Shown here piece by piece: positions 5,593-12,210 of a stretch of 15,518 nt of DNA. The translations under genes were made by a program, and so were the position numbers. The notes beneath the pieces were generated by a model, which searched no databases, was not told where the DNA came from, and saw nothing but the letters and a program-made list of their open reading frames with translations. Origin of the DNA: Gammaproteobacteria bacterium (GTDB taxonomy: Bacteria; Pseudomonadota; Gammaproteobacteria; UBA9214); NCBI GenBank assembly GCA_003454335.1, contig DMKK01000286.1, positions 1 to 15,518 on the forward strand, read 5' to 3'. Each line of letters starts with the position of its first letter. Position 1 is the stretch's first letter.

Positions 5593-6693
5593 ATGGCACA
5601 TGATTCAAGCAAGGCGGTTTTAACGGCGCTGGTCGCCAATGCGATATTGACCGTTCTCAAGTTTTTCGCCGCCACCGTCACACATTCTGCCTCGATGATG
5701 AACGAGGCAATCCACAGCCTGATGGACAGTCTCAATCAGGGGTTTTTACTGGTTGGCCTGAAGGTCGCCGAACGGCCCGCAGATGCCGAATTTGCCTTCG
5801 GGCATGGCCAGAAAAAATACCTGTGGAATCTCTGGAGTGCTATCGGCCTGTTTTCCATTGGCTGCGGGCTGGGCTTGTCGCACGCCTGGCACTCCTGGGA
5901 AAAGGTGGGAACCAAACAGCCACCGGAAGTGGTTGAGCTGCTTGGCTTCAGTGTTGCTCCCCTGTGGATAGCCGCTTTAGTGCTGTTGATTGCGCTTATG
6001 CTGGATGGTTATTCACTTTTTGTTGCTGTCAGTGAATTCAGCAAACGTATGCGCGCCAAGGGCGAGACCGGCTTTCTCCGGTCGCTGCTGCGTTCGGATG
6101 ATCCGACGCTGGTGGCTGTTGTGCTGGAGGATACCGTGGCGACGCTGGGGGTGCTGCTGGCCTCGAGCGGAATTATGTTGACCGAATTTACAGGTAACCC
6201 GTACTGGGATATAGGCTTCTCGGCGATGATCGCGGTGTTGCTCGGCCTTACAGCCTTTTTCCTGGGGGCGGTGAATATGCGCTATCTGGCCGATGTGCGT
6301 GACACCGGGGCGGAAGCCCTGTTCGTCGGTATCGTTGCACAACATGCTGAAGTTGAGCGCTACCATGATCTGCGTTCGATTATAATTGATGACCAGCACA
6401 CCGTCCTGGTGGCTGAAATTGAATTGCGAGAGGAAGCTGTTGTCGCAGGACTGCAGGCGCGCATGACGGAATTCGAGCACGGCTTTCTGTCGGTGCTGCC
6501 CGGTGAAAAACGCGAGGATCAGCAGTTGCGTGATTACTGCCATACGCGTGCTGCTGCACAGGCCACGCTGGAGCGTGTCGAAATCATTGTTGATGAAATC
6601 GTACGGACGATCAAGCAGCGCTTGCCACGCGTTCATCATGTTACGCTTGAGGTTGAAGGCATAGCGACGACACCTGAGTCACATAAAGGATAG
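5593..6693 (+). CDS. Cation diffusion facilitator (CDF) transporter, ZnT9-like branch
   Basis: The protein has 366 residues. Six membrane segments lie in about residues 8-230, followed by a cytoplasmic domain (about 250-355). The CDF metal site in TM2 is present as HSLMD (His41, Asp45), preceded by SASMMNEA, and the family block FAFGHGQKKYLWNL follows. In TM5 the usual HxxxD or DxxxD is replaced by LEDTVATLG (Glu179, Asp180), as far as I recall a trait of the SLC30A9-like branch. CDF proteins exchange cytoplasmic Zn2+, Mn2+ or Fe2+ for protons. The long insert between TM3 and TM4 (about 103-115) and the charged loop at 152-172 also separate it from YiiP. Its ribosome-binding site is weak. It ends 12 bases before folE, which encodes a zinc enzyme, suggesting co-expression. 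Confidence 0.9.
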   Translation: MAHDSSKAVLTALVANAILTVLKFFAATVTHSASMMNEAIHSLMDSLNQGFLLVGLKVAERPADAEFAFGHGQKKYLWNLWSAIGLFSIGCGLGLSHAWHSWEKVGTKQPPEVVELLGFSVAPLWIAALVLLIALMLDGYSLFVAVSEFSKRMRAKGETGFLRSLLRSDDPTLVAVVLEDTVATLGVLLASSGIMLTEFTGNPYWDIGFSAMIAVLLGLTAFFLGAVNMRYLADVRDTGAEALFVGIVAQHAEVERYHDLRSIIIDDQHTVLVAEIELREEAVVAGLQARMTEFEHGFLSVLPGEKREDQQLRDYCHTRAAAQATLERVEIIVDEIVRTIKQRLPRVHHVTLEVEGIATTPESHKG

Positions 6694-6705
6694 AGTATTC
6701 GTAAT

Positions 6706-7260
6706 ATGGATAACAAACTTGATGAGTTGTACCGGCAGATCATAGAGGGCGTTGGCGAGGATCCGTCGCGTGAAGGTTTGCTAAAGACACCTGAGCGTGC
6801 TGCCAGTGCCATGCAGTATCTTACGCATGGTTACCAGCAGTCCGTTGACGAAGTGGTGAACAATGCCATCTTTGAATCGGACAATAACCAGATGATCCTG
6901 GTAAAGGATATTGAATTGTATTCCCTGTGTGAACATCACCTGTTGCCTTTTATTGGCAAGTGCCATGTTGCCTACATACCGACCGGCAAGGTTATTGGTC
7001 TGTCCAAGATAGCGCGTATCGTGGATATGTTTGCACGGCGATTACAGATCCAGGAAAACCTGACCAAACAAATTGCCGATACCCTGATGCAGGCGATACA
7101 ACCGGCCGGTGTCGGTGTCATTATCGAGGCCCAGCACCTGTGCATGATGATGCGGGGTGTGGAAAAGCAGAATTCGCAAATGACGACTTCAATGATGCTG
7201 GGTACTTTCCTTGATCATGACCGCACCCGTTCCGAGTTCCTGAGGCTGGTCCGGTCCTGA
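6706..7260 (+). CDS. folE: GTP cyclohydrolase I
   Basis: This 184-residue enzyme has family-typical length. It converts GTP to 7,8-dihydroneopterin triphosphate, the first step of tetrahydrofolate synthesis. Zinc ligands are visible as LCEHHLLPF (Cys75, His78) and HLCMMMRG (Cys146). The segments EDPSREGLLKTPERAA and TGKVIGLSKIARIVDMFARR are standard for FolE type IA. It acts in the cytoplasm as a decamer. AAAGGA lies before the ATG, and the gap to the CDF gene is 12 bases, so it is likely the last gene of the 2924-7260 run. No terminator is visible after it; decayed sequence begins immediately. Confidence 0.97.
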   Translation: MDNKLDELYRQIIEGVGEDPSREGLLKTPERAASAMQYLTHGYQQSVDEVVNNAIFESDNNQMILVKDIELYSLCEHHLLPFIGKCHVAYIPTGKVIGLSKIARIVDMFARRLQIQENLTKQIADTLMQAIQPAGVGVIIEAQHLCMMMRGVEKQNSQMTTSMMLGTFLDHDRTRSEFLRLVRS

Positions 7261-7289
7261 CAGTCAATCCAGCGGGAAGCTACACTTGA

Positions 7290-7562
7290 GGTACATTCCG
7301 CACCCACAGATACAAGGGCAAGCTAACCGGGCTAAAACCTCCGCTGAAGCCCAGGGAGGCCTGGGCAACCAGAATCCTGCTCCAGATCCACGGGAAGACG
7401 CGAGACCTGGCTCTGTTTAACCTTGCTATTGACAGCAAGCTCCGTAGTTGTGACCTGGTGGCTTTGCAGGTCAGTGATGTTGCCGTGGCCGGAGGTATCA
7501 GAGAGTGCGGTTTCAACCGGTCGACGCAATACAAAACGGCGATCCGAAAGCCACCATTCTGA
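7290..7562 (+). pseudogene. Tyrosine recombinase (integrase) N-terminal remnant
   Basis: An open stretch of 90 codons without an ATG, ending in TGA at 7560-7562, reads through blocks LTGLKPPLKPREAW, RDLALFNLAIDSKLRSCDL and LVALQVSDV. These match a common family of short phage-integrase-like proteins whose usual text is close to LKPREIWAIR and LALFNLAIDSKLRGCDLVKLRV. The arginine of SKLRSCDL (codon 7443-7445) should be the first catalytic Arg. The later His-x-x-Arg and the Tyr nucleophile are missing, and similarity fades after about codon 65. The start is lost as well, since the frame closes upstream at 7287. It is therefore a dead fragment, left by a past integration or rearrangement just downstream of folE. 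Confidence 0.8.
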
Positions 7563-7585
7563 CTATGTTTTACAAGTGTAGTGGC

Positions 7586-7816
7586 TTACGCTTTATTTTT
7601 TCTGGCGACCACAACGAGACCAAGCAGACCTGTGCCGAATAACCAGGCAGCAGCGGGTATCGGCACCGCTTGTACAGTGAAAGTCATTGTAGTCATGTAA
7701 GTTGCTTCAGAGCTTATGGCTTGCCCTCTACCAGTTGACGATTCTCTGAGGAATAACTCACCGCCAGGTAAAATAGGTCTAATGGCAGTAGGATCTAGTG
7801 TACTGTAACTTATTCG
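7586..7816 (-). pseudogene. C-terminal remnant of a PEP-CTERM (VPxPA) exported protein
   Basis: On the minus strand a 76-codon open stretch ends in the sorting tail VPIPAAAWLFGTGLLGL, then VVVARKNKA and a stop (7586-7588). That is the three-part PEP-CTERM signal: VPxPA motif, membrane helix, basic end. It directs export and anchoring through exosortase in biofilm- or exopolysaccharide-producing bacteria. The preceding sequence (GGELFLRESSTGRGQA and following) is like the end of a secreted beta-rich domain. The frame closes at a TAA (7817-7819) inside the 16-bp palindrome, and no signal peptide, ATG with ribosome-binding site, or longer frame exists upstream. The sequence is thus the orphan tail of a gene that was cut, possibly by insertion of the palindrome. 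Confidence 0.75.
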
Positions 7817-7831
7817 TTACAGTACACTAGA
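7794..7831. repeat. Perfect 16-bp inverted repeat with 6-base loop
   Basis: TCTAGTGTACTGTAAC (7794-7809) is the exact reverse complement of 7816-7831, with TTATTC between. It lies at the broken end of the PEP-CTERM remnant and 123 bases before the molybdenum hydroxylase operon. No T-tract flanks it, so it is not a terminator. It may be a palindromic mobile element or a dyad operator of TetR type; the sequence does not decide between them. Confidence 0.85.
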
Positions 7832-7954
7832 GAGGTCACCAACTTGCCCTGATACTGATGGGCAACGGATTATTAGCCAAATCACCAATTCATAATAAAG
7901 TCGTGGAATCGTGCTAGGCTTGACGCCTGAACACAACGTTGGAGGACGTTCGGC

Positions 7955-8410
7955 ATGATCCAGTTCACCATCAACGGCTCCCCGCAGCAACTCGATATTG
8001 ATCCCGACACCCCCCTGTTATGGGCTATCCGTGACAGCATCGGTCTGACCGGCACGAAGTTTGGCTGTGGCATGGCGCAGTGTGGAGCCTGTACCGTGCA
8101 TCTCGATGGCAAAGCCATCCGTTCCTGTGTCACGCCGGTCACCGCGGCTGAAGGAAAATCGGTGACTACCATTGAAGGGCTGGGCTCCGCTGCCGCGAAG
8201 GCGGTACAAGACGCCTGGGTAAGACTTGACGTTGTGCAGTGCGGTTACTGCCAGTCGGGCCAGATCATGTCGGCAGTCGATTTGTTGAGCCGTAACCCGC
8301 ACCCCAGTGACAAGGATATCGACGATGCCATGACGGGCAACATCTGTCGTTGCAATACCTACGTCCGCATACGCGCTGCCATCAAGCAGGCGTCCAAAGC
8401 GTTGTCGTAG
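7955..8410 (+). CDS. [2Fe-2S] small subunit of a molybdenum hydroxylase (IorA-like)
   Basis: The protein has 151 residues. The N-terminal plant-type ferredoxin domain has CGMAQCGAC with Cys38, Cys43, Cys46 and then Cys58 as ligands of one cluster. The C-terminal helical domain has QCGYCQSGQ (Cys96, Cys99) and CRC (Cys131, Cys133) for the second cluster near the cofactor. Gln95 is the residue that contacts the pterin in this family. It passes electrons from the Mo site onward. It has no signal peptide and would have to leave the cell bound to the Tat-exported large subunit. The ribosome-binding site GGAGG is 6-7 bases before the ATG. The large-subunit gene follows after 13 bases. The closest named relative is isoquinoline 1-oxidoreductase alpha subunit, but the substrate cannot be inferred. 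Confidence 0.92.
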   Translation: MIQFTINGSPQQLDIDPDTPLLWAIRDSIGLTGTKFGCGMAQCGACTVHLDGKAIRSCVTPVTAAEGKSVTTIEGLGSAAAKAVQDAWVRLDVVQCGYCQSGQIMSAVDLLSRNPHPSDKDIDDAMTGNICRCNTYVRIRAAIKQASKALS

Positions 8411-8423
8411 GGAGGAGAGGATC

Positions 8424-10631
8424 ATGAAGCAGGAAGGCAAAACAAGTCTGAGCCGCCGCCAGTTTCTGGTGATGACGGCGGCCACCGGTACTGGTTTGAC
8501 GCTGGGCATGTTGTTGCCCGGTTGCAGCCGGGAAGAACCGGTCCAGTCGCAGGCCGGGCCGGGCAAGGCCGGTGGTGAAGTGATTGCTCCCATCCGTTTC
8601 GAGCCCAACGCCTTCGTGCGTATCGGTACCGATAATCGGGTCACCGTCATTATCAAGCACCTGGAAATGGGGCAGGGCACCTATACCGGCCTGGCGACAC
8701 TGGTGGCCGAAGAGCTCGACGCCGCCTGGTCGCAGATTAACGTGGAAGGTGCGCCGGCTGACGCCAATACCTATAACAATCTGTTTTGGGGCAAGATGCA
8801 GGGCACGGGCGGAAGTACGGCCATTGCCAACTCCTATGAACAGATGCGCAAGGCCGGTGCCGCCGCGCGCGAAATGCTGATTGCTGCTGCAGCAAAGAAA
8901 TGGCAGGTTGCAGAGGGTGACATCACCGTGCAGGCCGGTCTATTACGCCATCAGACCGGCGGTCACCAGGCCAGTTTCGGCGAGCTGGCCGAACTCGCCG
9001 CACAGGAAGCCGTGCCGGAAGACGTGTTATTGAAAGAGCCTGAAGAATTCCGGCTCATCGGAACCCGGGTGCCGCGCAAGGACAGCAATGCAAAAACCAA
9101 CGGCACCGCAATGTTTACCCAGGATGTAAAACTGCCCGGTATGCTGACTGCGCTGGTCGCGCACCCGCCGCGCTTTGGCGCAACCGTAAAATCCTTTGCT
9201 GCCGGCAAGGCCAGGGCCGTTCCAGGTGTCGATGCCGTGGTTGAAATTCCCAACGGTGTGGCCGTACTCGGCAAGGATTTCTGGAGTGCAAAGAAAGGTC
9301 GTGATGCCTTGCAAATTGAGTGGGACGAGAGCAGTGCTTTCACGCTTGGTTCCGATGAACTGTTGGCACAATACAAGGCGCTGTCTGAAAAACCGGGCAG
9401 TGTTGCGCGCAACGACGGCGATGTGCCTGGTGTCCTGCTATCGGCCAGTAAGAGATTGAAGGCGACCCTGGAATTTCCGTTCTTGGCACATGCTGCTCTC
9501 GAACCGATGAACTGTGTTATGCAGCGTCACCAGGACGGCGTGGAAATCTGGAATGGTGACCAGTTCCAGACAGGGGATCAGAAAGCTGTGGCCGGAGTGT
9601 TCGGTATTGCACCGGAACAAGTGAAGATCAACATGCTCTATGCCGGTGGTTCGTTCGGCCGCCGTGCCAACCCGCAGTCGGATTACCTGATCGAGACCGC
9701 CGCCATCGTCAAGGCGGTCGGTGGCGAAGCACCGGTCAAACTGGTCTGGACGCGTGAAGACGATATGCGCGCCGGTTATTACCGGCCGATGTATGTGCAC
9801 AAACTCGAGGCGGGACTGGATGCAGACGGTAACCCGGTGGCATGGCAACACCGCATCGTCGGTCAATCCATCATCGCCGGCACTGTATTTGAAGTGGGAA
9901 TGGTCAAGGACGGTGTTGATGTTACCTCGGTCGAAGGTGCGTCCAATCTGCCCTATGCGATTCCCAATATCAGCGTCGACCTGCAGACGACGACATTGCC
10001 GGTGCCGGTGCAGTGGTGGCGCTCGGTCGGCTCCACCCACACGGCGTTTGCCGTCGAGACCTTCATTGATCAATTGGCGTTGGCGGCGAACAGGGATCCG
10101 GTCGAGTACCGGCGTACTTTGTTAAAAGGCCATCCACGTCACCTCGGCGTGCTGGAACTGGCGGCCCAAAAATCCGACTGGGGTTCGCCGATGGGCGCGG
10201 GACGTGGTCGTGGAATTGCCGTGCATGAGTCCTTCAATACCTTTGTGGCGCAGGTTGCGGAAGTAACGGTACATGCTGACAGGATATTTTCTGTCGATCG
10301 CGTGGTGATTGCGGTTGACTGCGGTATTGCGGTAAACCCGGATATTGTACGTGCGCAGATGGAGGGCGGTATGGGTTTTGGCCTGGCCGCGGCTTTAAGC
10401 AGCGAAATCACCTTTAGCGAAGGCCATGTGGTGCAGTCCAATTTCCATGACTACACCGTGTTGCGTATCAACCAGATGCCGAAGGTTGAAGTACACATTG
10501 TCAATTCCGCACAACCACCGACCGGTGTCGGTGAACCGGCAACACCGGTCATCGCACCCGCAGTCGCCAACGCGCTGTCCGCCGCCACGGGACAACGCTT
10601 TAACCGCCTGCCATTGAAACTTTCAGCCTGA
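8424..10631 (+). CDS. Molybdopterin-binding large subunit of a molybdenum hydroxylase (IorB-like), Tat-exported
   Basis: The protein has 735 residues. Residues 10-34 form a twin-arginine signal (SRRQFL, then a hydrophobic run) ending in LLPGC, a possible but non-canonical lipobox with Cys34. The catalytic part has the IorB-type blocks EMGQGTYTGLATLVAEELDA (75-94), a Gly-rich GTGGSTAIANSYEQMRKAGA stretch (about 130-149), GGSFGRRANPQSDYLIE (about 408-424) and the terminal GVGEPATP with Glu704, the base expected to activate water at the Mo centre. The enzyme hydroxylates a heterocycle or oxidises an aldehyde; the substrate is unknown. An excellent ribosome-binding site (GGAGGAGAGG) precedes the ATG. 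There is no FAD subunit gene, as in other two-subunit IorAB-type enzymes, which pass electrons to a cytochrome or quinone. It is followed by xdhC-like and mocA-like genes. Confidence 0.92.
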   Translation: MKQEGKTSLSRRQFLVMTAATGTGLTLGMLLPGCSREEPVQSQAGPGKAGGEVIAPIRFEPNAFVRIGTDNRVTVIIKHLEMGQGTYTGLATLVAEELDAAWSQINVEGAPADANTYNNLFWGKMQGTGGSTAIANSYEQMRKAGAAAREMLIAAAAKKWQVAEGDITVQAGLLRHQTGGHQASFGELAELAAQEAVPEDVLLKEPEEFRLIGTRVPRKDSNAKTNGTAMFTQDVKLPGMLTALVAHPPRFGATVKSFAAGKARAVPGVDAVVEIPNGVAVLGKDFWSAKKGRDALQIEWDESSAFTLGSDELLAQYKALSEKPGSVARNDGDVPGVLLSASKRLKATLEFPFLAHAALEPMNCVMQRHQDGVEIWNGDQFQTGDQKAVAGVFGIAPEQVKINMLYAGGSFGRRANPQSDYLIETAAIVKAVGGEAPVKLVWTREDDMRAGYYRPMYVHKLEAGLDADGNPVAWQHRIVGQSIIAGTVFEVGMVKDGVDVTSVEGASNLPYAIPNISVDLQTTTLPVPVQWWRSVGSTHTAFAVETFIDQLALAANRDPVEYRRTLLKGHPRHLGVLELAAQKSDWGSPMGAGRGRGIAVHESFNTFVAQVAEVTVHADRIFSVDRVVIAVDCGIAVNPDIVRAQMEGGMGFGLAAALSSEITFSEGHVVQSNFHDYTVLRINQMPKVEVHIVNSAQPPTGVGEPATPVIAPAVANALSAATGQRFNRLPLKLSA

Positions 10632-10645
10632 CAGGGTTGCCGTCG

Positions 10646-11626
10646 ATGTCACTTTACGGTACAGATCGGGAGATACTGGAAACTGCTGTCGATTGGCTGG
10701 AGCAGGGGGTTCGCCCGGCGCTGGTGACGGTGGCAAAGACCTGGGGTTCCTCGCCGCGACCCGTCGGGTCATTGTTGCTGATGCGTGCAGACGGCCAATT
10801 CAGCGGTTCGGTATCGGGGGGGTGTGTCGAGGACGACCTGGTCCAGCGGTACAGGGACGGGCAGCTTGGCGCAAGCTTCCCCACCCTGATCGATTACGGC
10901 ATCAACCGCCAGGAGGCAACCCGCCTGGGTTTGCCCTGCGGCGGGCGGCTGGAATTGCTGGTAGAACAACTCGATAGCACCGCCCAGTTACAAACTCTTT
11001 TAGATAAAACCAGGGCCAACGAACTCGTGGCGCGGCGCGTTTGTCTGACGACGGGTGAAGTCAGTCTGCACCCGGCCTCGGCCGATGATGATTTTTTCTG
11101 TTCGGATACGACTCTCGGGAAAACCTTCGGGCCGCGCTGGCAGCTGCTTCTGATCGGCGCCGGTCATTTGTCCGAATACGTCGCGCAAATTGCGCTGATG
11201 ATGAACTACCATGTCATCATCTGTGATCCGCGCGAAAGCGATAATGATAAATCCGTCTTCGACGGTTGCGCAATCGTAAACAGCATGCCGGACGATGCTG
11301 TCCGGACCTGGGCCAATCACGCACGTTGCATCGTGGTGGCGCTCACCCATGATCCCAAACTTGACGACATGGCCCTGCTCGATGCCCTGTCTTCGCCGGC
11401 TTTCTATATCGGCGCAATCGGCTCAAGACTCAACTGCGAGAAACGACGTGAACGTCTAAAAACCCTGGGAGTGACCACCCAACAACTACAAGGCCTGCAC
11501 GCGCCCGTCGGCTTGCCCATCGGCAGTCACTCACCACCGGAGATCGCCGTATCTATTATGGCCGAAATAACCAAGCTGCGACATCAGGCAAAACAGAACT
11601 CACAACACGCCATCAACGCTGCATGA
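10646..11626 (+). CDS. XdhC/CoxI family molybdenum cofactor insertion protein
   Basis: The protein has 326 residues from the ATG at 10646. A TTG nine bases upstream is in frame but sits directly on the AGGG ribosome-binding site, so the ATG is preferred. The N-terminal domain (about 5-110) has the family motifs SVSGGCVE (55-62) and GLPCGGRLELLVE (95-107), with Cys60 and Cys98. The C-terminal part holds a Rossmann-like fold starting LLLIGAGHLSEYVA (167-180), followed by DPRE, and ends in the family block IGAIGSRLNCEKRRERL and GLPIGSHSPPEIAVSI. XdhC-type proteins bind the Mo cofactor, assist its sulfuration and insert it into their partner hydroxylase. Its place after the large-subunit gene (14 bases) and its 4-base overlap with the next gene support dedicated maturation of this enzyme. 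Confidence 0.93.
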   Translation: MSLYGTDREILETAVDWLEQGVRPALVTVAKTWGSSPRPVGSLLLMRADGQFSGSVSGGCVEDDLVQRYRDGQLGASFPTLIDYGINRQEATRLGLPCGGRLELLVEQLDSTAQLQTLLDKTRANELVARRVCLTTGEVSLHPASADDDFFCSDTTLGKTFGPRWQLLLIGAGHLSEYVAQIALMMNYHVIICDPRESDNDKSVFDGCAIVNSMPDDAVRTWANHARCIVVALTHDPKLDDMALLDALSSPAFYIGAIGSRLNCEKRRERLKTLGVTTQQLQGLHAPVGLPIGSHSPPEIAVSIMAEITKLRHQAKQNSQHAINAA

Positions 11627-12195
11627 GTTCATCCATTGTCGGCATCCTGCTTGCAGCCGGGCAAAGCACACGTTTTGGCAGAAATAAACTGCTGCATCTA
11701 TTAAACGACGGTACACCCATGGTGCTGGCATCAGCCCGGCATCTTCACAAGGTATTACCCCAAACCATCGTCGTGGTCGAAGATGCAAGCAACGACGTCG
11801 CAAAAATCCTGGCACCCGAAGGCGTGCAGGTCGTTGAAAATCCACTCGCCAGTGAAGGCATGGGTACCGGCATTGCCTGTGCCGTGGCCAACAGTCCTGA
11901 CGCCCGGGGCTGGGTTATTGCCCTGGCTGATATGCCCTGCATCCCAACAGGCGTGATCCAGGCGGTTGTCACCGGTCTGGAACAGGACGCTGGTATTGTC
12001 GCACCAGTCTATAAAAAAATGCGCGGACACCCGGTCGGATTTTCAGCCCGGTATGCACAGGCATTGATGCAATTACATTCCGACGAAGGCGCGCGCAGTG
12101 TTATACAGGCAAACAGTGATTCACTTGAGTTAATCGAGACAACAGAAAGAGGTGTTATTGTAGATTTCGATACACCAGGAGCCTGTCGGACTTAG
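11623..12195 (+). CDS. Molybdenum cofactor cytidylyltransferase-like protein (MocA family)
   Basis: This 190-residue nucleotidyltransferase of GT-A fold has the nucleotide-binding loop LAAGQSTRFGRNK (10-22), where LAAG plus RFG marks the MocA (CTP) rather than the MobA (GTP, LAGG/RMG) type. SEGMGTGIA (78-86), the metal-binding ALADMPCIP with Asp103, and RGHPVGFS later in the chain also fit. MocA joins CMP to molybdopterin to give the cytosine dinucleotide cofactor used by xanthine-dehydrogenase-family enzymes such as IorAB. The ATG overlaps the stop of the xdhC-like gene (ATGA), so coupling is strong. It is the last gene of the Mo operon; no terminator is seen before the VanZ-like gene. Confidence 0.9.
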   Translation: MSSSIVGILLAAGQSTRFGRNKLLHLLNDGTPMVLASARHLHKVLPQTIVVVEDASNDVAKILAPEGVQVVENPLASEGMGTGIACAVANSPDARGWVIALADMPCIPTGVIQAVVTGLEQDAGIVAPVYKKMRGHPVGFSARYAQALMQLHSDEGARSVIQANSDSLELIETTERGVIVDFDTPGACRT

Positions 12196-12210
12196 GCAAT
12201 CGTAGTGAGC

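Larger units (their letters stand above)
7261..7954. other. Non-coding interval with gene remnants, 694 bases
   Basis: No intact gene is visible here. From left to right it contains an integrase fragment (+), the end of a PEP-CTERM gene (-), a 16-bp palindrome, a short hairpin TTGCCC/GGGCAA (7844-7849 and 7860-7865), and an A+T-rich stretch before the molybdenum hydroxylase operon. A CATAAT box at 7890-7895 could be a -10 element for that operon, but no matching -35 box is seen. The part from 7561 to about 7930 is visibly more A+T-rich than the flanking genes. Confidence 0.7.

Noticed and set aside
6013..6639. 208-codon minus-strand frame opposite the CDF transporter gene
   Set aside because: Shadow of a well-supported gene; no start signals or known family.
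7280..7534. Minus-strand frames opposite the integrase remnant
   Set aside because: The plus-strand reading has clear integrase blocks, while the minus reading is low in family-like features.
8018..8680. 220-codon minus-strand frame across the two Mo hydroxylase subunit genes
   Set aside because: It crosses two firm genes with cluster-binding and Tat motifs, so it is a codon-bias shadow.
9438..10073. 211-codon minus-strand frame inside the Mo hydroxylase large subunit gene
   Set aside because: Fully antisense to a recognised enzyme; His/Asp-rich text is typical of reverse reading in G+C-rich genes.
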